From contig NZ_SGXJ01000001.1 of assembly GCF_004216905.1 (NCBI RefSeq), forward strand, positions 930,001-994,000: a DNA stretch of 64,000 nt, given 5' to 3'. Both the position numbers and the translations under genes were made by a program. Origin of the DNA: Kribbella sp. VKM Ac-2569. GTDB taxonomy: Bacteria; Actinomycetota; Actinomycetes; Propionibacteriales; Kribbellaceae. The notes beneath the pieces are model-generated. The model saw nothing but the letters and a program-made list of their open reading frames with translations. It was not told the DNA's origin and made no database searches. Below, piece after piece: positions 35,045-44,645 of the stretch (within the stretch, counting starts at the first letter, position 1; each line of letters starts with the position of its first letter).

Positions 35045-35938
35045 TCAGCCCTTCACGGATCCGGCGGCCATGCCCTGCACCAACTTGCGCTGGAAGAGCA
35101 GGGCGAGTAGCAGGGGTGGAACGACCGCGAGCACACCGGCCGCGGCCATCACGGTGAACTGGGTGTTGAAATCGGTGGCGAAGTTCGCCGCCACCACCGG
35201 GATCGTCTTCGCCGCCTTCGTACTGGTCAGGAACAGCGCGAACATGAATTCGTTCCACGCAGTCATGAATGCGAACACCGCGGCCGCGACCAGCCCCGGC
35301 GCCGCGACCGGCAGGAACACCGTCCACATCGTCCGGAACCATCCGCACCGGTCGACGCGCGCCGCCTCCTCCAGTTCGCGCGGCACCGACCGGAAGAAAT
35401 CCTTCAGGATCCAGATCGTGATCGGCAACGCGAACGTCGTGTACGACAGGATCAGCGCGAGATACGTGTCCAGCAGCCCGAACGACCGCATCAGCAAGTA
35501 GAACGGGATGATGATCGCGATTCCCGGCACCATCCGGGTCAGCAGGTACAGCACGAGCAGCACCTGACTCCCCCGGAACTTCAACCGCGAGAACGAGTAC
35601 GCCGCGAACGTCGCCAGCGCCAGGTTCAGTACGGCGGTCGCGGTCGCCACGACCAGGCTGTTCCGGAGCGAGTACGGCGTCTCCGACACAGCCCGCCCAC
35701 CGACGAGCTCCTGCGCCGCGTTCGGACGGACGAACCCGAGATAGTTCTCCAGCGTCGGATGCGTGGGAACCCAGTGCGGAGGCACCGAGATCGCGTCCAC
35801 CTCATGCATGAAACTCATCGCGACAATCCAGTAGAACGGCAACACCAGATAGAGCGCGAAGCCGACCGCCAGCACGTAGAGCACGATCTTCTTCCACGGA
35901 ATCCGGTAACTCAGGGGAATGCGTACGTCAGTGCTCAT
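35045..35938 (-). CDS. Carbohydrate ABC transporter permease, MalG type
   Basis: A 297-residue inner-membrane permease with about six hydrophobic segments. The EAA loop that docks to the ATPase is ELEEAARVDRCGWFRTMWTVFLPVAAPGL. N-terminal basic residues precede the first segment (KKIVLYVLAVGFALYLVLPFYWIV). It overlaps the MalF-type gene by 4 bp. A half-copy of the operon's motif (GACAAT) is at 35822-35827. Confidence 0.9.
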   Translation of the reverse strand: MSTDVRIPLSYRIPWKKIVLYVLAVGFALYLVLPFYWIVAMSFMHEVDAISVPPHWVPTHPTLENYLGFVRPNAAQELVGGRAVSETPYSLRNSLVVATATAVLNLALATFAAYSFSRLKFRGSQVLLVLYLLTRMVPGIAIIIPFYLLMRSFGLLDTYLALILSYTTFALPITIWILKDFFRSVPRELEEAARVDRCGWFRTMWTVFLPVAAPGLVAAAVFAFMTAWNEFMFALFLTSTKAAKTIPVVAANFATDFNTQFTVMAAAGVLAVVPPLLLALLFQRKLVQGMAAGSVKG

Positions 35939-36840
35939 ACCTCAAAATTCCCCTTTCGATATAGGAGACCGATGTAGCCGACTGAGATCAGCAATGTGAT
36001 GGCGGTGATCACCCAGGCGTAGGCGCTGCCCAGGCCGAAGTCGGTGAAGGTGAGGACGGTCTGCACGTCGAGGAGGGCGATCGTGGTGGTCGCGTCGCCG
36101 GGGCCGCCGCCGGTCAGGACGTAGATGGTGTCGAACGCGCGGAACGCGTTCATCGTCTCGAGGATGAGGACGATCAGGAGTGGATGGAGAAGCCACGGCA
36201 CGGTGACCTCCGTGAACCGTCGCCAGGCGCCCGCGCGGTCCACGGTCGCGGCGTCGTACAGCTCCGAGGGGATTGTCGACAATCCGGCGAGCAGAATGAT
36301 GACCGAGAACGGGAGCGTGTTCCAGACCTGCGCCAGCGCCGTGAACAGGAACGCGCCCGTGCCGGACGTCAGCCACGCGTGGTAGCTCTCGATCAGCCCG
36401 AGTTGCTGCAGCAGACCGTTCAGCGCGCCGGTCTTCGCGTCGAAGATCGTCCGCCACATCAGACCGTTCACCACCCCGGGCATTGCCCAGGGCAACAAAG
36501 CGAGGCTGAGCAGCAGACCGCGGCCCCGGAACCGTTCGTTCAGCACCAGCGCCAGGATCAGCGCGAGTACGACGGTCAGCCCGAGCACCACCAGCACGAA
36601 CAACGCCGAAACCTTCAGCGCGGACAGGAACGCCTGGTCGCTGAGCAGTGCCTTGTAGTTGTCGAAACCGATGAATCGCTTGGCCCGTGGGCGTTTCAGG
36701 TTGTTCTTCTGCAGGCTGACGTAGAACGAGTACCCGATCGGATAGGCGACCAGTAGGGCGATCACCGCGATCGCCGGAGCATTGAGAGCCCAGGCTTTCG
36801 CGTTGTCGCCCAGCGGCCGCCGTTCGGCGAACGCAACCAT
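35935..36840 (-). CDS. Carbohydrate ABC transporter permease, MalF type
   Basis: A 301-residue permease with about six membrane segments. The EAA loop reads ELYDAATVDRAGAWRRFTEVTVPWL. It starts 2 nt after the binding-protein stop and overlaps the MalG-type gene by ATGA, so transporter genes are tightly coupled. The best copy of the intragenic palindrome, 16 bp, lies within it at 36270-36285. Confidence 0.9.
   Translation of the reverse strand: MVAFAERRPLGDNAKAWALNAPAIAVIALLVAYPIGYSFYVSLQKNNLKRPRAKRFIGFDNYKALLSDQAFLSALKVSALFVLVVLGLTVVLALILALVLNERFRGRGLLLSLALLPWAMPGVVNGLMWRTIFDAKTGALNGLLQQLGLIESYHAWLTSGTGAFLFTALAQVWNTLPFSVIILLAGLSTIPSELYDAATVDRAGAWRRFTEVTVPWLLHPLLIVLILETMNAFRAFDTIYVLTGGGPGDATTTIALLDVQTVLTFTDFGLGSAYAWVITAITLLISVGYIGLLYRKGNFEV
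36270..36285. repeat. Intragenic 16-bp perfect palindrome GGATTGTCGACAATCC
   Basis: This is the longest perfect copy of the motif family found in the sugar operon. It is inside the MalF-type permease coding region, far from any promoter that I can see. Confidence 0.7.
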
Positions 36841-36842
36841 CG

Positions 36843-38168
36843 TCAGGAGTACTTCTTCTTGAGCGTCTCGGCCGACTTCGCAAGCGCTGCGACTGCTGCC
36901 GATGGCTGGGTCTGGTTACTGAGCACGCCCTGCACGACCTTGTGCATCTCGGTCTCGAACTCGGTGTACCAGGGCACCCCGAGAACGTTGCGCGGCTTGG
37001 CGATCTCCGCCAAGTGCGTGTAGATCTTCGGATCGGCGAACTTCTTCAGCGCCGCGGTGATCGTCGGATCGTTGACCATCGCTTTGTAGGCAAACCCCAG
37101 TCCGCGCTGCAGGAACCAGAACTTCGCGGTGTACGGCTGCTTCTGGTCGTCGTACCCGCCGAGGTACGTGAGCAGCTTGAACGCGTTGTCCTTGACCTCG
37201 GTGTCCTTCGCCAGGCCGTACATCCGGGTGTTGCTGACGGTCCCGTGCTCTTTGCCGTCCAGGCTCGGCACGAGCCCCATCCGGATCTTGCCCGCGGCCT
37301 TGGACTTGGCCGGGTCGTTGTAGTCGCGGCTCGCGTAGCGGGCGCCGATCGTGTATGCGTACCGGTTCGCCTTCATCGCGTTGTCGACCGGCACCGGCAG
37401 CAGTTGCAGCGACGCCGGGTCGATCACCTTCGACTTGGTCGCGGCCTGCTGCAGCCAGGCGAACACGTCCTTCGTCACGGTGTCAGATGTATTCATGATC
37501 GGGTTCTGCTGGTCGTCGAACATGTTCCCGCCGCTGCCGAACAGCAGCGCCCACACCCAGGACCACCAGGTGTCGGACAACTGCGCGGGCAGACCGATCG
37601 GGTACTCCAGCAGACCGGCCTTCTTGATCTTCAACGCCTGCGCCTCGAGCTCCTCGAGACTGGCCGGCGGCTTCGAGATCCCTGCTTGGGCAAGGATTCC
37701 GGCGTTGTACGTCAGGCAGGTCGCGTCGGTGTAGTACGGGAGGCCGTACCGCTTCCCGTCGTACGTCATCGCCTGGGCGTTGCCGGGATAGATCGCGTTG
37801 TAGACCTCGTCGACACCGGCCATCCCGTCGAGAGGTTGCAGGTAGTCGCCCTCGACCCAGGCCGCGAGCGAGTCGTCGTACACGTAGAGCGCGTCGGCCC
37901 CGCCGCCGCCGGTGAACTCGGCGACGACCTTCTGGACGTACTGCGCACTCGTGATCGGGGTGTAGTTGACCTTGACGTTGCTGTTCTTGGTGAAGCGATC
38001 GAGATTCTGCTGGACCAGCGCTGCCTCGTAGTCCCAGCCCTCGAACTTCACGCTGCCGTCGCCGGAACCACCTCCCGAGGAGGAGTCGTTCGAGCAGGCG
38101 GACAGCAGGGTGGGGCCGGCCAGTCCGAGACCGGTCAGCTTGAGGATGTGGCGGCGGGTGAGCTCCAT
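36843..38168 (-). CDS. Extracellular sugar-binding lipoprotein of the ABC importer
   Basis: A 441-residue solute-binding protein. The N-terminus MELTRRHILKLTGLGLAG has a twin-arginine motif followed by the lipobox LLSAC (Cys25), so it is likely a Tat-exported lipoprotein. A Ser/Gly linker follows and then the SBP fold of the sugar type. ATG 38168 follows Shine-Dalgarno TTGGAGG. Its start lies inside the end of the regulator gene (34-bp overlap). The ligand is unknown; the downstream deacetylases suggest acetylated or amino sugars. Confidence 0.88.
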   Translation of the reverse strand: MELTRRHILKLTGLGLAGPTLLSACSNDSSSGGGSGDGSVKFEGWDYEAALVQQNLDRFTKNSNVKVNYTPITSAQYVQKVVAEFTGGGGADALYVYDDSLAAWVEGDYLQPLDGMAGVDEVYNAIYPGNAQAMTYDGKRYGLPYYTDATCLTYNAGILAQAGISKPPASLEELEAQALKIKKAGLLEYPIGLPAQLSDTWWSWVWALLFGSGGNMFDDQQNPIMNTSDTVTKDVFAWLQQAATKSKVIDPASLQLLPVPVDNAMKANRYAYTIGARYASRDYNDPAKSKAAGKIRMGLVPSLDGKEHGTVSNTRMYGLAKDTEVKDNAFKLLTYLGGYDDQKQPYTAKFWFLQRGLGFAYKAMVNDPTITAALKKFADPKIYTHLAEIAKPRNVLGVPWYTEFETEMHKVVQGVLSNQTQPSAAVAALAKSAETLKKKYS

Positions 38169-39466
38169 GGTTGTGCCTCCAACGCTTGGGCGATGCGCAG
38201 TCGGTACAGACGCGTCGGGCGTCCTTTGGCGTGGTGCTGGGCAGTTCCCTCGACGCTCACCAGGCCGCCTGCGTCGAGAGTCCGGATCAGGCGGCGTCCG
38301 CTCTGGTCCGTGATGCCGAGATGACCGGCAAGCTCTCCAGGCGAGAGCGTGCGGCCTTGCAGTTCCTGGTCCAGCGCGGCCAGCCGGGAGACGGTGGTCG
38401 CGCTCAGACCGACGTACTTCGCGAGTTGTTCGACCTCGTCGCCGTGCTCGCGGTATGAGAACCGCAGTGCTTCGCCGGCCGGCCCCATCGGGCCGATCAC
38501 GACACCGCTGTCCTCGAACAGGTACGCGCACGGTTCGTCGGCGAGCTCGGCGCGTGCGGCCGCCTGCTCGGCGAGCAGGACGCAGTTGCGGGCCGACACA
38601 CCGACACCGAAGCCGGCCGAGATCTGTGCGCCGAGCGCCACGGCGGCCTCGGCCAATGCCGGTACGGCGACCCAGTTGCGAGTGATGCGCTCGAACAACG
38701 CCTTGTGGGCGAAGACGACGACACCGCGGCGCCCGCGGTTCTCGATCCAGGCGCCGGCGAACTCGGGGGTGTTGAGCAGGTGGTTCATCAGACCGATCCG
38801 GGCCCGTTCCTCGTCCGCGGACGCCTCGATCAGGAAGACTCCGGCGGCGAAGCGTTGCGCACTGGCCCGCTCGGACTCGATCCGCAGCGCGAGCTCGTGC
38901 AGCTCGGTGCGGATCGTGGCCGGCACCGGCATACCGCTCATGATCTGGATCCGACCGGCGAGCTGTTCCCGTACGGCGGCGCGCACGCTGATCACGTAGC
39001 TACGCTCGCCGAACCTCCGGTACGCGGCCTGGTGGAACGCGACGATCTCGTCGACGCTCTGGGTCGGTGCGTAGGGCAAGCAGTCGATCTGGTCCTGATC
39101 GAGGTCCAGCGCGGTAGCCACCGCTTCGACCGCTTCGGCGGGGAACGTGTCGATGCTGACCGGCGTACGGCCCCAGCCGCGTTCCTGCGCACGGTAGAGC
39201 GCGAGCGTCAGGTCGAGCGCCGACGAGCGGATCACGCCGACCGGCAGGCCGGGTGGGAGGAGTTCCTGGCTCGCGGTGTACGGCACCGGGCCGGCCAGGA
39301 AGCCGTCGAGTCGCGTCGTACTCAGGAACTCGGCGACCTTGTCGCGGATCTCGTCCTCGTGGTCGTAGCTGACCCACTCGAGATCCACCCCGCCCAGCGT
39401 GCGCGCGGCGTCGTGGAACAACTCGTGGTGGGTCACATGGGTGACGACCCCGATCACGATGTCCAC
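38135..39466 (-). CDS. Putative transcriptional regulator with C-terminal HTH, upstream of sugar operon
   Basis: A 443-residue protein that I cannot place in a named family. Residues about 1-130 look like an alpha/beta sensor domain (DIVIGVVTHVTHHELFHDAARTLGG). The middle (about 165-330) includes FAAGVFLIEASADEERARIGLMNHLLN and VVVFAHKALFERI, possibly a cyclase-like or GAF-like fold. Residues about 350-430 form tandem HTH elements (EQLAKYVGLSATTVSRLAALDQ, LSPGELAGHLGITDQSGRRLIRTLDAGG) followed by a wing. Start GTG 39466 has Shine-Dalgarno AAAGGAG. It is co-transcribed with the ABC genes and probably controls them. Confidence 0.6.
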   Translation of the reverse strand: MDIVIGVVTHVTHHELFHDAARTLGGVDLEWVSYDHEDEIRDKVAEFLSTTRLDGFLAGPVPYTASQELLPPGLPVGVIRSSALDLTLALYRAQERGWGRTPVSIDTFPAEAVEAVATALDLDQDQIDCLPYAPTQSVDEIVAFHQAAYRRFGERSYVISVRAAVREQLAGRIQIMSGMPVPATIRTELHELALRIESERASAQRFAAGVFLIEASADEERARIGLMNHLLNTPEFAGAWIENRGRRGVVVFAHKALFERITRNWVAVPALAEAAVALGAQISAGFGVGVSARNCVLLAEQAAARAELADEPCAYLFEDSGVVIGPMGPAGEALRFSYREHGDEVEQLAKYVGLSATTVSRLAALDQELQGRTLSPGELAGHLGITDQSGRRLIRTLDAGGLVSVEGTAQHHAKGRPTRLYRLRIAQALEAQPWSSPAATSSS

Positions 39467-39474
39467 GGCACTCC

Positions 39475-39506
39475 TTTACGAACCAGGTTCGGAAGTGACT
39501 CGTAAA
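39475..39506. promoter_or_regulatory. Nested inverted repeats at the sugar-operon promoter
   Basis: TTTACGA (39475-39481) and TCGTAAA (39500-39506) form perfect 7-bp arms with an 18-bp spacer. Inside the left part, GAACC-A-GGTTC (39480-39490) is an 11-bp palindrome. The site is just 8 bp before the regulator start, so it may be its autoregulatory operator. Confidence 0.5.
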
Positions 39507-39607
39507 TCCAATGCCGTCAAAGATCGCGTGATTCCGGCCGTCAGGTCAAGGGATCGTGCGGGATTCGTTCAAGACGCGGACGCCGTACGGCTCGTAGCGT
39601 CGCGGGC

Positions 39608-40489
39608 ATGATTCTCGTCACCGGCGGGCTCGGAATGATCGGCGCCCACACCGCCCGCGCTCTTGTCGACCTCGGACAGGAGGTCGTCGTCACGTCGTAC
39701 CGGCGTACCGATCCCCCGTCGTTCCTCGACAGCAAGGTCACCGTGGAACAGCTCGACGTCACCGACCGGGACGCGTTCCTCGCGCTCGGGGAGCGGTACG
39801 ACGTCAGCGACATCGTCCACCTTGCGGGCACCATCCCGGGCGACGATCCGGTCGCGTACTTCCGCCGCGACACCGCTGGACTGCTCAACGCGCTGGATGC
39901 GGCGCGGGCGTGGAAGGTACGGCGGTTCGCGGTCGCCAGCAGCATCGGGGTGTACATCGGACAGGACGAATCACCGTGGCACGAGGACCTTCCGCTGCCG
40001 ACCGCCGACCTCCCGCACTTGATCGTCGCCTTCAAGAAGGCCGTCGAACCGGTGACGACGCACAGCCTGGCCGGAACCGGCGTCCAGCCGATCGTGCTCC
40101 GGATCGGCTCGACCTGGGGCCCGCTGATGGACCCGGAGTCGATCTTCAGCCCGATCCCGCCGTACGTCAGCGCCGTACTCCGCGGCGAAACTCCCACTCC
40201 CCTGCCGGCTGACGCCGGTGGCGACTGGTGCTATGCGCCTGACATGGGCCGCGCGATCGCCTCCCTCGTCAGCGCGGACACCCTCAACCACACCACCTAC
40301 AACGTCTCCAGCGGCAGCCCCTTCGTGTACAGCGAAGCGGCCGGCCAGCTGACAGTCGAGCCCGGTGGCCAGTCAAGCCCGCACCTCGACATCACCCGCC
40401 TGACCAATGAGACCGGCTTCACCCCCACCTTCTCTTTCTCCGAAGCCGTCGCCGACTACATCACCTGGCGCACTACCAACGCGCGCTGA
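39608..40489 (+). CDS. NAD-dependent epimerase/dehydratase-family protein
   Basis: A 293-residue extended SDR protein. The Rossmann motif is [16 protein letters not shown] (GxxGxxG). The usual Y-x-x-x-K is not seen: the aligned segment is [11 protein letters not shown], with Ile where Tyr is expected, so it may be an atypical or binding member. Substrate unknown. ATG 39608 is 7 nt after TAGCGT at 39595-39600, consistent with a leaderless transcript. It is divergent from the sugar operon. Confidence 0.75.
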   Translation: MILVTGGLGMIGAHTARALVDLGQEVVVTSYRRTDPPSFLDSKVTVEQLDVTDRDAFLALGERYDVSDIVHLAGTIPGDDPVAYFRRDTAGLLNALDAARAWKVRRFAVASSIGVYIGQDESPWHEDLPLPTADLPHLIVAFKKAVEPVTTHSLAGTGVQPIVLRIGSTWGPLMDPESIFSPIPPYVSAVLRGETPTPLPADAGGDWCYAPDMGRAIASLVSADTLNHTTYNVSSGSPFVYSEAAGQLTVEPGGQSSPHLDITRLTNETGFTPTFSFSEAVADYITWRTTNAR

Positions 40490-40520
40490 AGCGGATCCGT
40501 CGGTGTGGTTGGATGCGGAC

Positions 40521-41021
40521 ATGCCGGCGGTCACCAGACTCGTTCTGTTGTGTGGGACGTCGTTCTCCGGGAAGAGCACGGTGGCGCGAATCCTGGCGCC
40601 GAGCCTGTCGGCGAGCATCGTGAGTCTGGACGAGATCAACGAGCGCCGCGGGTTGTGGGGCGGTGACGGGATCCCGGTCGAAGAGTGGATGCGGACCCAC
40701 GAACTGGCGTCCGGCGAGGTTCGCGGACTACTCGCCTCGGGTGCGTCCGTTGTTGTCGACGACACCAGTTCGCCGCGGTTCCTGCGCGACGGCTGGCGTT
40801 CGCTGGCCGCGGCTGCCGGTACCCGCTTCACCTTGATCTACGTCGATGTCGACCATGCGACGATTCGCCGTCGCCGGGCCGCGAATCGGCTCGATCCGCG
40901 CAGGCGGGATGTCTCCGACGCGGTCCTCGATCAGCACCTCGCCGACTTCGAACCACCGGCACCCGACGAGGACGCCGTACGATTGACGTCTGTCGACGAC
41001 CTCCAGTACCTGGCGCTCTGA
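40521..41021 (+). CDS. Zeta-toxin/CPT-like P-loop kinase
   Basis: A 166-residue P-loop protein. Walker A is GTSFSGKST (residues 11-19), Asp/Glu of the phosphate acceptor region in IVSLDEINERR, Walker B-like VVVDDTSSPRFLRD and a lid with RRRRAANRLDPRRR. It belongs to the broad AAA_33/zeta-like kinase group; its target is unknown and there is no adjacent antitoxin. ATG 40521 follows TTGGAT by 6 nt. It converges on dusB with 12 bp between stops. Confidence 0.7.
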   Translation: MPAVTRLVLLCGTSFSGKSTVARILAPSLSASIVSLDEINERRGLWGGDGIPVEEWMRTHELASGEVRGLLASGASVVVDDTSSPRFLRDGWRSLAAAAGTRFTLIYVDVDHATIRRRRAANRLDPRRRDVSDAVLDQHLADFEPPAPDEDAVRLTSVDDLQYLAL

Positions 41022-41033
41022 GTCACCGCGGCT

Positions 41034-42155
41034 TCAGCCGCCGGAGACTCCTATTTCGGCGTCGGCGAGGTCCGCGGTTAGGCCGTCGGTGTCGTCCAGC
41101 CAGCCTTGCGGGAGGACGATGTGGTCTCGGGGGCTGCCTTGGCGGCCTCGGGGGGCGCCTAGTTCGGCGACCGGGAAGGGGACGGTGCGGTCCAGTTCGG
41201 CGAGGAGTTCGTCCAAGCGGGCCAGTGAGTCGACCATGCCCAGGGCGGCGCGGAGTTCGCCGCCGGCCGGGAAGCCCTTCAGGTACCACGGGACGTGTTT
41301 GCGGAAGTCGCGCAGGCCGCGCTGCTCCCCCATCAGCTCCGCGAGCAGCTCACCGTGCCGCCGCATCACGTCGGCAACCTCGCCGAGCGTCGGCAGGTTC
41401 AACGCCTCGCCCCCGGCGAACGCGACCGCGAGATCGCGGAACAACCACGGCCGCCCCAGGCACCCACGCCCGACGATCACACCGGCGCACCCAGTCTCGG
41501 CGACCATCCGCAAAGCGTCGCCGGCTTCCCAGATGTCGCCGTTCCCCAGCACCGGGATCGAGACGTGCTCCACCAGCGCAGCGATCGTGGTCCAGTCGGC
41601 CTGACCGGAGTACGCCTGCGAAGCCGTCCGCCCGTGCAACCCGATCGCCGCAGCGCCGGAGTCTGAAGCGATCCGGCCCGCGTCGAGATACGTCTGATGA
41701 CCGGCGTCGATCCCGATCCGGGTCTTCATCGTCACCGGTACGCCGTACGGCGTCGCGGCCTGCACCGCCGACCGCAGGATCGCGCCGAGCAGATTGCGCT
41801 TCCACGGCAGCGCGGCGCCACCGCCCTTGCGCGTCACCTTCGGCACCGGGCACCCGAAGTTCAGGTCGATGTGCGCAACGCCGTACTGATCACAGAGGAT
41901 CTGCACCGCGCGCCCGATGTACGTCGGGTCGACGCCGTACAACTGCACCGACCGAACCGTCTCGCGGGCGTCGAACGTCAGCATGTCGAGCGACTTCTGA
42001 TCACCCTCGACGATGCCGCGCGACGTGATCATCTCGCACACGTACAGACCGGCGCCCTGCTCGGCGCACAGCCGTCGGTACGCCGCGTTGGTGATGCCGG
42101 CCATCGGCGCCAGCACCACCGGCGTCTCGATCGTGAGATTACCCAAATGAAGCAT
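41034..42155 (-). CDS. dusB: tRNA-dihydrouridine synthase
   Basis: A 373-residue FMN enzyme that reduces uridines in the tRNA D-loop. FMN-binding barrel motifs are APMAGITNAAYRRLC, IDLNFGCPVPKVTRKGGGAAL (with the catalytic Cys), VTMKTRIGID, and VLGNGDIWEAGDALRM for phosphate binding; the C-terminal helical domain binds tRNA. It starts 2 nt after the lipoprotein stop, third in the glyS-lipoprotein-dusB operon. Confidence 0.93.
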   Translation of the reverse strand: MLHLGNLTIETPVVLAPMAGITNAAYRRLCAEQGAGLYVCEMITSRGIVEGDQKSLDMLTFDARETVRSVQLYGVDPTYIGRAVQILCDQYGVAHIDLNFGCPVPKVTRKGGGAALPWKRNLLGAILRSAVQAATPYGVPVTMKTRIGIDAGHQTYLDAGRIASDSGAAAIGLHGRTASQAYSGQADWTTIAALVEHVSIPVLGNGDIWEAGDALRMVAETGCAGVIVGRGCLGRPWLFRDLAVAFAGGEALNLPTLGEVADVMRRHGELLAELMGEQRGLRDFRKHVPWYLKGFPAGGELRAALGMVDSLARLDELLAELDRTVPFPVAELGAPRGRQGSPRDHIVLPQGWLDDTDGLTADLADAEIGVSGG

Positions 42156-42157
42156 GG

Positions 42158-42838
42158 TCAGGCCTTCGCCACCAGCACCTGTCCGTTACCGGAAACCTGT
42201 GCTTTGTAAGGCTGTACGGCGTTCGCCGTCGTCGTCACGTCACACGCGATACCAGCATCGGAATGCTTGACCACGGCAACATCATCCATCGTGCAGGTCA
42301 CCTTCGCGGCGTCGGTGACGGTCCGCAGTACGGCGTCGACCACCTTCGGCTTGACGATCGCGACCGACTCCGAGGTGAACCTGTACGACGCCGTGTACTG
42401 CTTGGCGTCGACCGTCAGCGTGCCGGTGTACGGCTTCCCGGCGTACGTCACCGTGCAGGTCAGCTCGTGCTTGCCGGCGGTCTCGACCTTGTCGATGCCC
42501 GGGCACTTCACGGTCGTTGTCGCGGCCTTGCCGGCGGCGATCTGCGCCTGCTTCGAGATCGCGAACGTGATCCGGTCGGCGAGCGGCGCGTCGTTCTCCG
42601 GCTCACCGGTGACCTTCGGCGTCGGCCAGGGCTTCGACGGTGTCGGCAACGCGGTCAGCGTCGGCGTTGACGCGGTCGGGATCGGCGCACTCGACGTACC
42701 GGACGACGGCGTACCGGACGCGGTCGTCGTCGGCGTCGGAATGCCTTCCGGCTTGCTGTCCGAGCAGGACGACAGCACGAGCACCGCCAGCGCGGACAGC
42801 CCTAAGACGGCCGGCCCCCGACCCCGTGACAGCTTCAT
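42158..42838 (-). CDS. Lipoprotein with repeated DUF4333-like domains
   Basis: A 226-residue lipoprotein. A signal peptide ends in the lipobox LVLSSC (Cys25), a Thr/Pro/Ser-rich linker follows (about 30-75), and two similar globular blocks then contain paired Cys (TTTVKCPGIDKVETAGKHELTCTV and VTCTMDDVAVVKHSDAGIACDV), the pattern of DUF4333. It is probably anchored outside the membrane. Function is unknown. It lies between glyS and dusB with 2-nt gaps on both sides. Confidence 0.75.
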   Translation of the reverse strand: MKLSRGRGPAVLGLSALAVLVLSSCSDSKPEGIPTPTTTASGTPSSGTSSAPIPTASTPTLTALPTPSKPWPTPKVTGEPENDAPLADRITFAISKQAQIAAGKAATTTVKCPGIDKVETAGKHELTCTVTYAGKPYTGTLTVDAKQYTASYRFTSESVAIVKPKVVDAVLRTVTDAAKVTCTMDDVAVVKHSDAGIACDVTTTANAVQPYKAQVSGNGQVLVAKA

Positions 42839-42840
42839 CG

Positions 42841-44226
42841 TCAGCAACCCACCAGGTGCTGGGCGAGGTAGCCGGTGACCTCGGTGAGGGCGACCCTCTC
42901 CTGCTTCATCGAGTCCCGCTCGCGAATCGTCACCGCGTGGTCCTCGAGGGTGTCGAAGTCGACGGTGATGCAGTACGGCGTACCGATCTCGTCCTGGCGG
43001 CGGTACCGGCGGCCGATCGCACCGGCGTCGTCGAAGTCGACGTTCCAGTTCTTCCGCAGCTCGCCGGCCAGGTCGCGGGCCTTCGGCGACAGGTCGGCGT
43101 TGCGGGACAGCGGCAGCACGGCCGCCTTGACCGGGGCGAGCCGCGGGTCGAAGCGCAGTACCGTCCGCTTGTCGACACCGCCCTTGGCGTTCGGCGCCTC
43201 GTCCTCGGTGTACGCGTCGAGCAGGAACGCGAGCACGTTGCGGGTCAGGCCGGCCGCGGGCTCGATGACGTACGGCGTCCAGCGCTCGCCCTTCTCCTGG
43301 TCGAAGTACGACAGGTCGGCGCCGGAGTGCTTGGAGTGCGTGGACAGGTCGAAGTCGGTGCGGTTCGCGATGCCCTCGAGCTCGTCGAACTCCTTGCCGC
43401 CGAAGTTGAACCGGTATTCGATGTCGACGGTGCGCTTCGAGTAGTGGCTCAGCTTCTCCTTCGGGTGCTCGTAGAACCGCATGTTGTCCGGGTTCAGCCC
43501 GAGGCCGGTGTACCAGTCCCAGCGCGCCTTCAGCCAGTACTCGTGCCAGTCCTCGTCGGAGCCCGGCTCGACGAAGAACTCCATCTCCATCTGCTCGAAC
43601 TCGCGGGTCCGGAAGATGAAGTTGCCCGGGGTGATCTCGTTGCGGAAGCTCTTGCCGACCTGGGCGATGCCGAACGGCGGCTTCTTCCGGGCGGTGCCCA
43701 TCACGTTCGCGAAGTTGATGAAGATACCCTGCGCGGTCTCCGGGCGGAGGTAGTGCAGGCCCTCCTCGGACTCGACCGGGCCGAGGTAGGTCTTCAGCAG
43801 GCCGTTGAACATCCGCGGCTCGGTGAAGGTGCCCTTGTTGCCGCAGTTCGGGCAGGCGATCTCGGCGAGCTTGACGTCGTCGACGTCCTTGTTCTTCCGG
43901 CGGGCGAAGTCCTCGCGGAGGTGGTCGTCGCGGAACCGCTTGTGGCAGGACTGGCACTCGGTGAGCGGGTCGACGAACTCGGACAGGTGGCCGGAGGCCT
44001 CCCATACCTTGGTCGGCAGGATCACCGAGGAGTCCAGGCCGACGATGTCGTCGCGGCCGGTCACCATCGTCCGCCACCACTGGGTGCGGACGTTGTTCTT
44101 CAGCTCGACGCCGAGCGGTCCGTAGTCCCAGGCCGACTTGGTACCGCCGTAGATCTCGCCGCACGGGTACACGAAGCCCCTCCGCTTACTGAGGCTGACG
44201 ACGGCATCGACGGTTTCCACGGGCAC
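42841..44226 (-). CDS. glyS: Glycyl-tRNA synthetase (single-chain type)
   Basis: A 461-residue class II aminoacyl-tRNA synthetase of the alpha2 type, charging tRNA-Gly. It begins [31 protein letters not shown]; a zinc-binding segment has paired Cys (CQSCHKRF and CPNCGNKG), motif 2 is [25 protein letters not shown], and the C-terminal anticodon domain starts near [13 protein letters not shown] 44226 has GGAG 7 nt upstream. First gene of a glyS-lipoprotein-dusB operon; the dusB-glyS-zur region is syntenic with Streptomyces. Confidence 0.95.
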   Translation of the reverse strand: MPVETVDAVVSLSKRRGFVYPCGEIYGGTKSAWDYGPLGVELKNNVRTQWWRTMVTGRDDIVGLDSSVILPTKVWEASGHLSEFVDPLTECQSCHKRFRDDHLREDFARRKNKDVDDVKLAEIACPNCGNKGTFTEPRMFNGLLKTYLGPVESEEGLHYLRPETAQGIFINFANVMGTARKKPPFGIAQVGKSFRNEITPGNFIFRTREFEQMEMEFFVEPGSDEDWHEYWLKARWDWYTGLGLNPDNMRFYEHPKEKLSHYSKRTVDIEYRFNFGGKEFDELEGIANRTDFDLSTHSKHSGADLSYFDQEKGERWTPYVIEPAAGLTRNVLAFLLDAYTEDEAPNAKGGVDKRTVLRFDPRLAPVKAAVLPLSRNADLSPKARDLAGELRKNWNVDFDDAGAIGRRYRRQDEIGTPYCITVDFDTLEDHAVTIRERDSMKQERVALTEVTGYLAQHLVGC

Positions 44227-44330
44227 TTTTCGACTCCAGAACGGGCACAGAAATGGATACTGGCGAATCTACGGAAGAGACCAGGCTATCGGTCCCGGGC
44301 GTCGCGGATCGAATCCGTGCCGCCTGGATG

Positions 44331-44624
44331 TCAGCTCAGGAAATCCTCGTACGCCGTCGGCTCGTCGAGAGCCTCCGACAACAGCGGCACGGCGGCCAGT
44401 TTCACCTCGTACGGCGACAGCGCCCGGCGGTAACTGCCGATGTTCTCGAAGTCCAGTGTCAGCGCCAGCAACTCCGGGTCGTCCACGTTCCGCCCCACCC
44501 GCGCCGAGACGAACCCCTTCTGCCGCCCCAGCACCTCGACCGCGCCCCGCATCCGCTCCGCGAACCCGGCCTGCGCGCTCTCCCCCACCCGAAACCTGAT
44601 CACGACGAACACGGGCTCAACCAT
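44331..44624 (-). CDS. Small ABM/Dabb-like barrel protein
   Basis: A 97-residue ferredoxin-like barrel with the sequence pattern of antibiotic-biosynthesis-monooxygenase or Dabb domains (VFVVIRFRVGESAQAGFAERM, then KGFVSARVGRNVDDPELLALTLDFENIGSYRRAL). Such proteins can be cofactor-free monooxygenases or binding proteins; function here is unknown. ATG 44624 is divergent from the small membrane protein gene 21 bp away. An ORF extension upstream was rejected because it runs through that promoter. Confidence 0.65.
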   Translation of the reverse strand: MVEPVFVVIRFRVGESAQAGFAERMRGAVEVLGRQKGFVSARVGRNVDDPELLALTLDFENIGSYRRALSPYEVKLAAVPLLSEALDEPTAYEDFLS

Positions 44625-44645
44625 AGGACCTGGAACAATGGGCGC

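Noticed and set aside
40521..41021. Zeta-type toxin of a toxin-antitoxin pair
   Set aside because: No antitoxin gene adjoins it, and the fold is shared by many metabolic kinases.
42839..44164. Extension of the lipoprotein frame across glyS to 668 codons
   Set aside because: It overlaps glyS in another frame on the same strand; the signal peptide and lipobox fix the start at 42838.
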